Shown in pieces: positions 36,078 through 44,201 of a stretch of 64,000 nucleotides of DNA. Source of the DNA: Solidesulfovibrio carbinoliphilus subsp. oakridgensis (GTDB lineage Bacteria; Desulfobacterota; Desulfovibrionia; Desulfovibrionales; Desulfovibrionaceae); the NCBI RefSeq assembly GCF_000177215.2, contig NZ_CM001368.1, positions 1,674,001-1,738,000 of the forward strand, in the 5' to 3' direction. The position numbers and the translations under genes are program-made. The notes under the pieces are model-generated. The model was not told the origin of the DNA and did no database searches. It saw only the letters and a program-made list of their open reading frames with translations. Every line of letters starts with the position of its first letter. Position 1 is the first letter of the stretch.

Positions 36078-37001
36078 ATGCGCGTACCCCGTTCCATGCT
36101 GTCCCACACCACGCCCGACCTGCCGGAAGCGTCGCCGCCGCCCGGGGCCGAGGCCGTGCTCGCCACCTTCGCCGCCCTGGCCAGGTTGCGGCGCGAGGTG
36201 GCCGCCTCCCTGCCCGACCCGCGCCCCGGCCTGGCCTACGACCCGGACCGCTTCGCCGCCGGCACGCCCCTTTTGGCCCATGCCGACCCCGAGGGAATCG
36301 TGGCCGCCACGCTCGCGGCCGGGCCCGACCTCCTCGCCGGCCTGGCCGGCATCTTCCCGGCCATCGCCCGGGAAGCCATCCTCCTGGCCGAGGCCCTGGC
36401 CGAGCGGCCGGAATTGGCCGACGGACTGGCCGATGCGGTCCTAAACGGCCGGGAAGACCTGACCGAATCCCTCTCCGCCGACATCGGCCTGGCGCCGGCG
36501 GCGCTGGCCTTTCTGGCCCGGGAACTCCTGGCCACGGTGCTGCGCCGGGAAACGGCGACGCTCTCGCCCCTGGCCGACGACGCCCTGTGGCAAAAGCCGA
36601 CCTGCCCGATCTGCGGCTCCGTGCCGGATCTCGGCCTGCTCAAGGAACACCGGGAGCCGTCGGAATTCCTCGTCGCCAAGGCCGGACGGCTCCAGCTCCA
36701 CTGTTCCCTGTGCGGCCATTTGTGGCGGTTTCCGAGGCTCAAGTGCCTGGCCTGCGGCGAGGGCGACCAGGAGAAGCTCGACGTCCTGATTCCGGCCGGA
36801 CGGGACCGGGAACGCATCCACACCTGCTCCACCTGCGGCCGCTACCTGATCGTGCTCAACCGCGTGGAAAGCGTCTCCGACCGCGAGGTGGACCCAGACG
36901 TGGCCCCGGCCGGACTGTCCCACCTGGACGCCGCGGCCCAGGCCAAGGGATTCGTCCCCCTGTGCCCGGCCCCCTGGAACCAGTTCGGCGAGGACGAGTA
37001 G
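36078..37001 (+). CDS. fdhE: Formate dehydrogenase accessory protein FdhE, second paralogue
   Basis: 307 residues. Four CxxC zinc-binding pairs are in the C-terminal half: CPICGSVPDLGLLKE near residue 177, CSLCGHLW, CLACGEGD and CSTCGRYL. It follows fdhB in the same direction after 145 bases and is probably part of the fdhAB operon, so it is the better candidate for maturation of this enzyme. CCAAGGATC precedes ATG 36078; ATG 36096 is an alternative. It differs strongly from the divergent paralogue at 30815-31687, so this is not a recent duplication. Confidence 0.88.
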   Translation: MRVPRSMLSHTTPDLPEASPPPGAEAVLATFAALARLRREVAASLPDPRPGLAYDPDRFAAGTPLLAHADPEGIVAATLAAGPDLLAGLAGIFPAIAREAILLAEALAERPELADGLADAVLNGREDLTESLSADIGLAPAALAFLARELLATVLRRETATLSPLADDALWQKPTCPICGSVPDLGLLKEHREPSEFLVAKAGRLQLHCSLCGHLWRFPRLKCLACGEGDQEKLDVLIPAGRDRERIHTCSTCGRYLIVLNRVESVSDREVDPDVAPAGLSHLDAAAQAKGFVPLCPAPWNQFGEDE

Positions 37002-37003
37002 AC

Positions 37004-37130
37004 GGAGGGATGCCTCCGGCGGCCGGGGGGGATCATCCCCCCCGGACCCCCTGGAAGGGAAAGTGTGGAAAACGGGTAGTGGGATGGTCGTTGGCGGGTT
37101 TGTGTCTGGCCGCCGGAGGCATCCCCCTCA
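37004..37130. repeat. GC-rich hairpin repeat, copy 3
   Basis: It begins GATGCCTCCGGCGGCC right after the fdhE stop, followed by the palindrome GGGGGGATCATCCCCCC and GGACCCCCTGG. It ends with GGCCGCCGGAGGCATC just before the metW stop on the other strand. The two outward-facing conserved ends are thus each within a few bases of a stop codon, in a convergent gene pair. Confidence 0.8.
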
Positions 37131-37138
37131 TCCCGCCC

Positions 37139-37738
37139 CTACTTGCGGCGCAGCAGGAACATGCCGTAGGTGGCGAAGAGGTTCGGCAGGAACTTCACCA
37201 CCACGCCTTGCTCGTGGTGGTGGGGGGTGCTGATGGCGGTTTCGCGGTCGATGACGAAGCCTTCCTTGCGGCAAAAGCGCCGGAAGTCGCGGATGGTGAT
37301 GACCCGGATGTTGGGGGTGTCGTACCACTCGTAGGGCAGCTCGCGGGAGACCGGGGCCCGGCCGCGAAAGAGGAGCTGGCCCCGGATGCGGTAGTTGGCG
37401 AAGTTCGGGAAGCTGACCACGCCGCACCGGCCGACCCGGAGCATCTCCCGGATGAGGCTGGCCGGGTCGTAGACCTGCTGCAGGGTCTGGGACAGGATCA
37501 CATAGTCGAAGTGCCCGTCCGGGTAGTCCTTCACTTCCTCGTTGATGTCGCCGTGCAGAATCGACAGGCCCTTTTCGATGCCGCGCGTCACCTTGCCCTC
37601 TTCGGCCTCGATGCCGGTGCCACGCACGTTCTTGTCCACGGACAGGGAGTGGAGCAGGTCGCCCGAGCCGCAGCCGAGGTCGAGGACGCTGGCCCCGGGT
37701 TCGATCCAGGAGGCGATGACGGACAGGTCATAGCGCAT
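37139..37738 (-). CDS. metW: MetW-like methyltransferase-fold protein
   Basis: 199 residues. The SAM-binding motif VLDLGCGSGDLLH lies near residue 20, and LHGDINEEVKDYPDGHFDYVILSQTLQ near 65. MetW accompanies MetX in methionine synthesis and has been reported to support its homoserine acyltransferase activity. The start overlaps the metX stop by 11 bases, so the two are translationally coupled. It is convergent with fdhE. Confidence 0.92.
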   Translation of the reverse strand: MRYDLSVIASWIEPGASVLDLGCGSGDLLHSLSVDKNVRGTGIEAEEGKVTRGIEKGLSILHGDINEEVKDYPDGHFDYVILSQTLQQVYDPASLIREMLRVGRCGVVSFPNFANYRIRGQLLFRGRAPVSRELPYEWYDTPNIRVITIRDFRRFCRKEGFVIDRETAISTPHHHEQGVVVKFLPNLFATYGMFLLRRK

Positions 37739-38921
37739 GGCCGGCCTCCTTTTTGGCGTCGGCCGCGGCCCGGTCGAGGAAGCTGTCGATCATGCCGGAC
37801 AGCCGGGAGTTGGGGAGCAGGAAGGCGTCGTGGCCCCACTTGGCCTCGATCTCGACAAAGCTCACATCCAGGCCGTTTTTCTTCATGGCCTGGACCATGG
37901 CCCGGGACTGGTAGGTCGGGTAGAGCCAGTCCGAGGAGAACGAGGCCACCAGGAAGCGGCATTTGGCCTTGGCAAAGGCCGACACCACCGAACCCGCGCC
38001 GTGGGTGGCCTCCAGATTGAAATAGTCCGCCGCCTTGGTGACGTAGAGAAAGGCGTTGGCGTCGAACCGGTCCACGAACTTCTGGCCCTGGTAGCGCAGG
38101 TAGGATTCCACCTGGAAGTCGGCCTCCTCGAAATTGAACGAGATTTCGCACCGGTCCTGGAGCCGGCGGTCGAACTTCTGGCGCATGGCCTCGTCGGAGA
38201 GGTAGGTGATGTGCCCGATCATGCGGGCCACGGCCAGCCCGTGGCCGGGCTTCTCGCCGTCGTAGTAGTTGCCGCAGTTCCACTTGGGATCGGCCATGAT
38301 GGCCTGCCGGGCCACTTCGTTGAAGGCGATGGCCAGGGCCGAATGCTTGGTGGTGGTGGCCAGCGGCACGGCCGAGCGGACCATGTCCGGATAGCGCACG
38401 GCCCATTCGAGGACCTGCATGCCACCCATGGAGCCGCCGATGGCGCACAGGAGCTTTTTTATGCCCAGGTGCTCGACCAGCCGCTTCTGGGCCCGGACCA
38501 TGTCGCCGATGGTGATGACCGGAAACGTCAGGCCGTAGGGTTTGCCCGTGGCCGGGTCCGGGCTCGACGGGCCGGTCGAGCCCATGCAGCCGCCGATGAC
38601 GTTGGCGCAGATGACAAAATAGCGGTCCGTGTCGATGGGCTTGCCCGGACCGATCATGAGGTCCCACCAGCCGGGCTTGGGATCGCTCTTGTCGTAGTAG
38701 CCGGCGGCATGGGAGTCGCCGGACAGGGCGTGGAGGACCAGGACGGCGTTGCCCGCGTCCGCGTCCAATTCGCCGTAGGTTTCATAGGCCAGGGTCACGG
38801 GCCCGAGGGCCTTGCCCGATTCGACGATCAGAGGCCGGGGCGGCTCGGCAAAGGTGAAAAACTTCTTTTCCACCCGGCCGACGCTGGATCCGGAGGCGGC
38901 GTGTTCCACGTATTCGCTCAT
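37728..38921 (-). CDS. metX: Homoserine O-acyltransferase (acetyltransferase type)
   Basis: 397 residues. It acylates homoserine, the first committed step of methionine synthesis. The alpha/beta-hydrolase fold is clear: GPVTLAYETYGELDADAGNAVLVLHALSGDSHAAG near residue 42, the nucleophile elbow AIGGSMGGMQ near 160, and the catalytic Asp and His in the C-terminal part (SSDWLYPTYQSR; KWGHDAFLL). GAGGAAGCCT precedes the ATG. It is first in an operon with metW and divergent from the PilZ-like gene. Confidence 0.93.
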   Translation of the reverse strand: MSEYVEHAASGSSVGRVEKKFFTFAEPPRPLIVESGKALGPVTLAYETYGELDADAGNAVLVLHALSGDSHAAGYYDKSDPKPGWWDLMIGPGKPIDTDRYFVICANVIGGCMGSTGPSSPDPATGKPYGLTFPVITIGDMVRAQKRLVEHLGIKKLLCAIGGSMGGMQVLEWAVRYPDMVRSAVPLATTTKHSALAIAFNEVARQAIMADPKWNCGNYYDGEKPGHGLAVARMIGHITYLSDEAMRQKFDRRLQDRCEISFNFEEADFQVESYLRYQGQKFVDRFDANAFLYVTKAADYFNLEATHGAGSVVSAFAKAKCRFLVASFSSDWLYPTYQSRAMVQAMKKNGLDVSFVEIEAKWGHDAFLLPNSRLSGMIDSFLDRAAADAKKEAGHAL

Positions 38922-39029
38922 AGGCTTCCTCGCGGCCTTCTCCTACCAGGAAGAGGGGGAAAGCGGAAGCCCGCCTCCCTTTGACAAACCCGGCCGGCCA
39001 CGGCAGGGTGGGCACGTCCGGGAGGGGAC

Positions 39030-39617
39030 ATGGACGCAGTCGAACGCCGCGCCGAGAAACGGGTACACCCACCAGGCGACGCCCTTCTGGATTTTGCCCT
39101 GTGGCCGGCCGATCCCTTTCCCCCGGTCCGGCTGCCTCTGTCCGTCCTCGGCCCGCCGGCCGCCTGCCGCCGGTCCGGCCAGCACCTCGAACTGTCCGAC
39201 ATCGCGGCCATCGGCCTCGGCCTTCGCCTGTCCGGCCCACCCGACGTCCTGGCCCGCCTGTCCGGGGCCCCGGCCCTTTTCGTCTACCTGAAGCTTCGGG
39301 ACTACCGTTCCCATCCCTCGACCGAGGTCCTCTCCTTTTTCTTCCTGGCCCAGAACGTCCGGGCCGACCCCCTGCCCGGCGGGCTGCGCTTCGGCCTGCG
39401 CCTGTTGCGCCTCGGCCGGGGCTCCTCGTTTGAAAAAGCCCTGGAATTTCTCGATGTCAGCCGTTTCGGCGCCCGGGAGCTCACAGTCTGGATCGACGCC
39501 GTGGCCCGGGAAGGGCAGCGGCAGGCCGAGGGCCTGGGGCCAGGACTCGACCTCGACGGACTGCTGCTCGAACCGGAACTGGCGGCATCGGCGGATGCGC
39601 AAAGGGAGGGGGATTGA
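39030..39617 (+). CDS. PilZ-like domain protein
   Basis: 195 residues. The N-terminus has EKRVHPPGD, and further on DIAAIGLGLRLSG resembles the D-x-S-x-x-G motif of PilZ c-di-GMP-binding domains. The first Arg-rich motif is incomplete. A two-part beta-rich layout (YcgR-N-like followed by PilZ-like) is plausible. The stop overlaps the TTG start of a broken motA (ATTGA), and PilZ/YcgR proteins brake flagellar motors, so a motility role is likely; this is inference. GGGAGGGGAC precedes the ATG. Confidence 0.55.
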   Translation: MDAVERRAEKRVHPPGDALLDFALWPADPFPPVRLPLSVLGPPAACRRSGQHLELSDIAAIGLGLRLSGPPDVLARLSGAPALFVYLKLRDYRSHPSTEVLSFFFLAQNVRADPLPGGLRFGLRLLRLGRGSSFEKALEFLDVSRFGARELTVWIDAVAREGQRQAEGLGPGLDLDGLLLEPELAASADAQREGD

Positions 39618-39797
39618 TCGTTCTCGCCGGCGTGTTCGTGGTCCTGGCTTCGATCTGCCTCGGCTATTACCTGGAAGGGGGCATCTTCAGCGTCCTCGTC
39701 CAGCCGGCCGAGTGGCTGATCATTTTCGGGGCGGCCCTGGGTCCCTGCTCATCGGCTCCACCCGCACCTCGCTCTCGCTTATCGTCACAGGCCTGCC
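39614..39797 (+). pseudogene. motA: Truncated, frameshifted motA remnant
   Basis: TTG 39614, preceded by GGGAGGGGGA, starts MIVLAGVFVVLASICLGYY and then FSVLVQPAEWLIIFGAALG, which matches the MotA N-terminus with its first two membrane helices. After 'GAALG' the frame breaks near 39741-39745. With one base added it would continue SLLIGSTRTSLSLIVTG, again MotA-like. Homology stops near 39795. About four fifths of motA and any motB are missing. The stator protein cannot be made from this locus. Confidence 0.8.
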
Positions 39798-39929
39798 GCC
39801 CGCCACATCATCGCGGCCGGCGGGTGGAATTCTACTTCCACCGGCCCGAGACCCAAAGCGGGCAAGTGCTGTACTGACCGGCCCGACCGGGATATAAGGC
39901 GGCATCCTTTCACGGAGGCACACGCTTCT

Positions 39930-40913
39930 ATGTCCATGCGTTTCCCGGCCCTCGCGTTTCTTTGCTGCGCCCTGTCCCTGGCCGCCACCCGGCCGGGCCT
40001 GGCCGCCGATCCCCAGAAAAAACCCGAAGACTTTCGCGGCATCGCCTGGGGCGCGCCGGCATCGAGCCTGCCCGGCCTGACCCCGGTCGAGCGGGACGGC
40101 GAGATCGTCCACATGGAGAGGCCCGACGAGAAAAAGGAACTGGGCGGCATCGCCCTCGACCACGTCACCTACTCGTTTTACAAAAAGCAGTTCTACCACG
40201 CCGAAATCGGCTACGTGGGCGAACGGGCGGCCACGGCCCTGCAGCAGAGCCTGGAGGCCAAGTACGGCCCGCCGGACGTGGTGCGGGAAAAGACCGATCC
40301 CAGCGGCCACCCCTACACCGTGGCCACCTGGAACTGGCCGGGATTCGCCTTCATCGGCAACCGCCACGACAAGGACGGGAAAAACGGCCGGGTCTTCTAC
40401 TACTACGCGCCCCTGACCGATGCCTCGGCCAGGGACCAGGGCCTTGCGCCCAAAACGGCCGCCGCGCCGGCCTCGCCCCGGGCGGGCTCGGGCTATGCCG
40501 TCAAAAAGGGCGACAGCCTGGCCCGGATCGCCAAAAAGCTCGGCCTGACCGAGGCCGACCTCGTCGCCGCCAACCCGGGCCTCTCCGACAAGACCCTCAA
40601 GGCCGGCGCCACCCTGAACCTTCCGGCCGGAGCCAAGGCCGCCCCCCCGGCCCCTTCGCCGGCCGCGCCTTTGGCATCCCCGGGAGCCGGTTCGCCGGAC
40701 AAGGCGGCCGGCCCGGCCGCGTCCCACGACTACATCGAATACACGGTGAAAGACGGCGACATCCTGTCCAAGGTGGCCAACAGCCACGGGGCCAGGACCC
40801 GGGACGTGGTCAGGGCCAACCCGGACATCAACCCCGACGCCCTCAAACCCGGCTCGATCCTCAAGATCCCGGTCGAGCGGCCCGAGGTGGTCGAGCCGCC
40901 GGCCGGACAGTGA
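39930..40913 (+). CDS. Secreted double-LysM protein
   Basis: 327 residues. The signal peptide ends near residue 26 (TRPGLAA). Residues 30-160 form a beta-rich domain (FRGIAWGAPASSLPGL, TYSFYKKQFYHAEIGYVG, AKYGPPD) of the kind found in many periplasmic proteins. Two LysM modules follow, at about 187-232 (YAVKKGDSLARIAKKLGL) and 262-308 (YTVKDGDILSKVANSHGA), with a Pro/Ala linker between. LysM binds peptidoglycan. TCACGGAGGC lies upstream of the ATG. Confidence 0.85.
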   Translation: MSMRFPALAFLCCALSLAATRPGLAADPQKKPEDFRGIAWGAPASSLPGLTPVERDGEIVHMERPDEKKELGGIALDHVTYSFYKKQFYHAEIGYVGERAATALQQSLEAKYGPPDVVREKTDPSGHPYTVATWNWPGFAFIGNRHDKDGKNGRVFYYYAPLTDASARDQGLAPKTAAAPASPRAGSGYAVKKGDSLARIAKKLGLTEADLVAANPGLSDKTLKAGATLNLPAGAKAAPPAPSPAAPLASPGAGSPDKAAGPAASHDYIEYTVKDGDILSKVANSHGARTRDVVRANPDINPDALKPGSILKIPVERPEVVEPPAGQ

Positions 40914-40959
40914 TCGGCTGGGCCGATCCATCGCCGGTCCATTGATTTGCCTGACTAAT

Positions 40960-41022
40960 TTGTCACAAAACCCCGCCCGTGCTACAGACATAGGGTCGCC
41001 GGCCTGGCCGCGCGACCCTATG
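40960..41022 (+). promoter_or_regulatory. Promoter and start-proximal hairpin of the MauE/DoxX-like gene
   Basis: A candidate sigma70 promoter is TTGTCA (40960-40965), a 17-base spacer, TACAGA (40983-40988). A perfect 11-base hairpin follows at once: CATAGGGTCGC (40989-40999) with GCGACCCTATG (41012-41022). It ends two bases before the start codon, and no Shine-Dalgarno sequence is visible. Transcription would begin within the left arm. Confidence 0.45.
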
Positions 41023-41024
41023 CC

Positions 41025-41486
41025 ATGCCCAAAATCGCCACGCTTCTTGCCTCGGCCTGGCCCTGCCGGGCCGTCCGACTGGTCCTGGCCGTCGCCTTCC
41101 TGGCGGCCGGGGCGGTCAAGCTCGCCGACGTCCACGCCTTCGTCCTGACGATAAAGGCCTTCGCCCTCCTGCCGACCGACGCGGTCAAGCCCGTGGCCGT
41201 CCTGCTCCCGATCCTCGAGATTCTGGCCGGCGGGCTCGTCCTGGTCCGGCCCCGGACCGGCCTCCTCCTCGTCGGCGGCCTGCTCCTCCTTTTTATCGGC
41301 GTGGCCGGCAACGCCCTCCGCCAGGGCCTGGCCATCGATTGCGGCTGCTACGGCCCGGGCGATCCCGAAGGCGAGGTCTATCATGGACTGTGGCCGACCG
41401 TGTGGCGCGACTGCGCCATGCTGGCCGGCGTTGTCTACTGTCTGGCCCGGCGGCGTCCGCCCCCCGGGCCCATCCCGGCTCCCTAA
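41025..41486 (+). CDS. MauE/DoxX-like redox-associated membrane protein
   Basis: 153 residues with four membrane spans (about 16-36, 52-72, 76-96 and 118-140). The first part reads ALASAWP-like then RLVLAVAFLAAGAVKLAD, typical of MauE/DoxX proteins. A periplasmic C-G-C motif (IDCGCYGPGD) suggests thiol redox chemistry. The family assists disulfide formation or electron transfer near the membrane. A secreted rhodanese follows after 23 bases, a common partner, so both may handle sulfur or thiols in the periplasm. Confidence 0.75.
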   Translation: MPKIATLLASAWPCRAVRLVLAVAFLAAGAVKLADVHAFVLTIKAFALLPTDAVKPVAVLLPILEILAGGLVLVRPRTGLLLVGGLLLLFIGVAGNALRQGLAIDCGCYGPGDPEGEVYHGLWPTVWRDCAMLAGVVYCLARRRPPPGPIPAP

Positions 41487-41509
41487 CCCCAACCCCGCAA
41501 GGAGGCTCC

Positions 41510-42031
41510 ATGCGCGTCGTCCAAAAAGTCCTGGCCCTGCTCCTGCTCTCCGTCTTCTGCCTGGCCCAGACGGCCCGGGCCGACAAGTTCGAGGACGAGG
41601 CGGCCAAGGAAAAAGAAGCCGTCAAGCTTACCCGCGACACCCAGAAGGGCGGCTATGGGCTGGTCACGGCCGAAGAACTCAAGAAGTGGATGGACGAAGG
41701 CAAAAAGCTCGTCATCGTCGACACCATGCCCTTTGAGGACAGCTACAAGAAGGAACACCTGCCCGGTGCGGTCAGCTTCCTGTTCCCCATCCCGGACATG
41801 GACGCCTGGGAGGCCAAGGAGACCGGCGGCAAGACCGAGGCCGACTACGCCAAGCTCCTCGGCCCGGACAAGGACGCCACCATCGTGGTCTACTGCGGCT
41901 TCGTCAAATGCACCCGCAGCCACAACGGCGCGGTCTGGGCCAAAAAACTCGGCTACAAGAACGTGGTCCGCTTCCCCGGCGGCATCTTCGCCTGGAAAGG
42001 CGCCGCCTACCCCGTCGAAGCAGCAAAATAA
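41510..42031 (+). CDS. Secreted rhodanese-like sulfurtransferase
   Basis: 173 residues. The signal peptide ends near residue 25 (AQTARA). The rhodanese domain occupies about residues 48-165 (LVIVDTMPFEDSYKKEHLPGAVSF). The active-site loop is VVYCGFVKCTRSHNGA, with the catalytic Cys near residue 131. Such proteins move sulfane sulfur or act as thiol carriers. GCAAGGAGG precedes ATG 41510. It is the second gene of the MauE/DoxX-rhodanese pair, and a hairpin repeat array follows. Confidence 0.88.
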   Translation: MRVVQKVLALLLLSVFCLAQTARADKFEDEAAKEKEAVKLTRDTQKGGYGLVTAEELKKWMDEGKKLVIVDTMPFEDSYKKEHLPGAVSFLFPIPDMDAWEAKETGGKTEADYAKLLGPDKDATIVVYCGFVKCTRSHNGAVWAKKLGYKNVVRFPGGIFAWKGAAYPVEAAK

Positions 42032-42036
42032 GAGGT

Positions 42037-42293
42037 GGGAGGGGCGTTGCCCCTCCCACACCCACCCCACCGGGAGGGGATGATCCCCTCCCGGACCCTC
42101 CCCGACGGGGCGGGTGGCGACGAGGCCGGCAACGTCGGGCGGCGATGCTTCGGACAATGCGCCCCCAATGCCCACCCCCCTTTCCAGGGGTCCGGGGGGA
42201 TGATCCCCCCGGCGAGTCCAGGGCAGAGCCCTGGTGGGGTCCGGGGCAACGCCCCGGCGGGGTCCGGGGCAGAGCCCCGGCCGCCGGAGGCAT
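42037..42293. repeat. GC-rich hairpin repeat array, copy 4
   Basis: It holds GGGAGGGGCGTTGCCCCTCCC, GGGAGGGGATGATCCCCTCCC, CCGGGGGGATGATCCCCCCGG, CCAGGGCAGAGCCCTGG, CCGGGGCAACGCCCCGG and CCGGGGCAGAGCCCCGG, ending GGCCGCCGGAGGCATC. It fills the gap between the rhodanese stop and the C_GCAxxG gene. The rest of the gap shows no gene. Confidence 0.85.
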
Positions 42294-42349
42294 CCCCCGC
42301 TTACCAGCATCGCTTGCGCGCCGGGCTTCCCCGGCGTAGGGAAGCCGCC

Positions 42350-42910
42350 ATGAACGCACCTGACACCGCTGCCGCCTCGCGCCACGAGGCCCTGGCCCTG
42401 GCCGTAGCCGGGCAGGCCGCCTCGCTTTTCACCCACCGAAAGCTCCTGTGCGCCGAGGCCATCCTGGTCGCGGTCAACGACGCCTTTGGCGGCCCCCTGT
42501 CTGAAGAGCAGGCGCTTGGCGTGGCCGCCGGCCTGACGGCCGGCCTTGGCGACCGGGGCTGCCTGTGCGGGGCCGTGGCCGGCGCCTGCGTCGCCGTCGG
42601 TGCCGTCTGCGCCAAGGGCAGCCACGCCGCCACCCGGGCGGCGGTGCGCCTGGAATCCGCCGCCATCCACGAGGCCTTCACGGACCGGCACCGGTCGGCC
42701 TGCTGCCGGGTGCTGACCAAGGCCGTGAAAGAGGACCCGGCCGCCCACATGGTCCAGTGCGCGGACCTGACCGGCTTTGGCGCGGAACTGGCAGCCCGGT
42801 CGATCCTGCGTCTGCGGCCGGAGCTGGCCGAATGCCCGGACGCCGGCCCCGGCCGGGAGCCGCGCCTGTGCGGCCGGGTCAAGTGGCTGTTGTCCCTTTT
42901 TTGCCGCTGA
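42350..42910 (+). CDS. C_GCAxxG_C_C family redox protein
   Basis: 186 residues. Cys residues follow the C_GCAxxG_C_C pattern: LLCAEAILVAVNDAFGG near residue 33, then DRGCLCGAVAGACVAVGAVC near 72-91, and two or three further Cys in the C-terminal half (SACCRVLTK, MVQCADLTGF). The family is common in anaerobes and is thought to be redox active, sometimes fused to or beside electron-transfer proteins. The function is not known. TAGGGAAGCC precedes the ATG. Confidence 0.78.
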   Translation: MNAPDTAAASRHEALALAVAGQAASLFTHRKLLCAEAILVAVNDAFGGPLSEEQALGVAAGLTAGLGDRGCLCGAVAGACVAVGAVCAKGSHAATRAAVRLESAAIHEAFTDRHRSACCRVLTKAVKEDPAAHMVQCADLTGFGAELAARSILRLRPELAECPDAGPGREPRLCGRVKWLLSLFCR

Positions 42911-42979
42911 GCCGGTCCGGAAGGACCGCGTCCGCCCATTTCCGGCAGGCCCCGCCCTGCCGCCCCACAAGGAGCCGCC

Positions 42980-43864
42980 ATGCCCCGCCGCATCGCCCCG
43001 CCGCTTTTCCTGCTCGTCTCTCTGACTTTGGGCCTGGCCCTGGCCGGCCCGACCCTGGCCCAGTCCGGCCCGCCCGCCCTAAGCGCCCAGGCCCGGCGCG
43101 ATCTGGCCGTGCTGGCGACAGCCTACCCCGGAATCATCGCCGCCATCGAGGTCGCCCCGGACGGCCGGGCCACGGTCGCGCTCACCGACGGCACGCGCCT
43201 GGCCTACGACGACGGCCGGCCCCGGACCGAGGAGGAGGCCCTCGAAAACCCGGACCTGCGGACCATGCTGGCAAAGCCCTATCCGCTGGGACCGGTCACG
43301 AGCGAGCCGCCGCTGTGGTTCTCGCCGGGCCGGCGGCGGGTGGAGCCCCTGTTCCTGGCCCTCTACGGCCACAACCAGGCCGAGGTCCGGGCAAACTGCC
43401 GGCCCATGCCGTTTCTCGGCCAGACCATGCTCGTTAACACCCGCTTCGGCGCGGCCGAGGCCTTCGGCCGGGCCGAAGCGGCCCTGCGCCGACTGGTGGC
43501 CGCCGACCCGGGGATGAAGCGGTTCCTGCTGCCGGCCTCCGGCGGCATCGTCTGGCGGGTGGTGGCCGGCACGGACCGGTTGTCGGTCCACTCCTTTGCC
43601 GCGGCCGTGGACGTGAGCCCCAAGGGCAACCCGTACTGGCGCAACCTGCCGCGCGGGAAAAATATGCTCGCCGTGCGCCAGGCCTTTCCGGCGACCGTGG
43701 TCGCGGCCTTCGAGCGGGAGGGATTCATCTGGGGCGGCAAGTGGGCGGAATTCGACATCATGCACTTCGAGTACCGGCCGGAGCTGATCCTGCTGGCCCG
43801 CCTGGCCCGGGGCGAATCGGTGCCGCTTGCCGACATCGGGCCGCTGGTGCGACCGGTCCGTTGA
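42980..43864 (+). CDS. Secreted M15-family peptidase (D-Ala-D-Ala carboxypeptidase-like)
   Basis: 294 residues with a signal peptide ending near residue 29 (PTLAQ). The zinc-peptidase signatures are LSVHSFAAAVDVSP near residue 208 (Ser-x-His and Asp ligand) and FIWGGKWAEFDIMHFEYRPE near 252 (catalytic Asp/Glu and last His). These are the M15/VanY-type motifs, acting on peptidoglycan peptides in the periplasm. CAAGGAGCC precedes the ATG. The hydrogenase leader follows. Confidence 0.85.
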   Translation: MPRRIAPPLFLLVSLTLGLALAGPTLAQSGPPALSAQARRDLAVLATAYPGIIAAIEVAPDGRATVALTDGTRLAYDDGRPRTEEEALENPDLRTMLAKPYPLGPVTSEPPLWFSPGRRRVEPLFLALYGHNQAEVRANCRPMPFLGQTMLVNTRFGAAEAFGRAEAALRRLVAADPGMKRFLLPASGGIVWRVVAGTDRLSVHSFAAAVDVSPKGNPYWRNLPRGKNMLAVRQAFPATVVAAFEREGFIWGGKWAEFDIMHFEYRPELILLARLARGESVPLADIGPLVRPVR

Positions 43865-44201
43865 GCGGCCGCTGCGTAACGGCCTTGTCACCGGTACGAA
43901 ATATTGCATACGTTTTTCAATTCCGTATCCATAACGACTCCGGGCCAAAGCCCATGGTAACACCCTCGAATCATGTGAAAAATTTGCCATAGCCATTGAC
44001 GGGCTCGGCTATTCGTGATCAAGTAAGGAAGCAATAACAACCCTGGGCTGGCTTTATTTTCGAGTACACGCAGAACCATCGGACGGGCGGGGCCGGGCTG
44101 TGCCCGTCCGATGACGCCGATGAGATGGTTGGATGCAACACGATCGGGAGGATCACCGGATGCTCCGGTCGTGGCCTTTCGTAAAACAAAGGAGGATGTT
44201 T
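43865..44201 (+). promoter_or_regulatory. Control region and leader of the hydrogenase operon
   Basis: The region is relatively AT-rich from 43895 to 44060. A weak candidate -35 is TTGACG at 43997-44002. A perfect 12-base hairpin, CATCGGACGGGC (44077-44088) / GCCCGTCCGATG (44102-44113), has a 13-base loop and no T-run, so it is more likely a leader structure or operator than a terminator. AAAGGAGG at 44188-44195 is the hynB ribosome site. Confidence 0.5.

Noticed and set aside
42037-42293. Possible CRISPR array in the repeat-rich gap
   Set aside because: The repeats are self-complementary modules of different length without unique spacers of constant size, and no cas genes are nearby.
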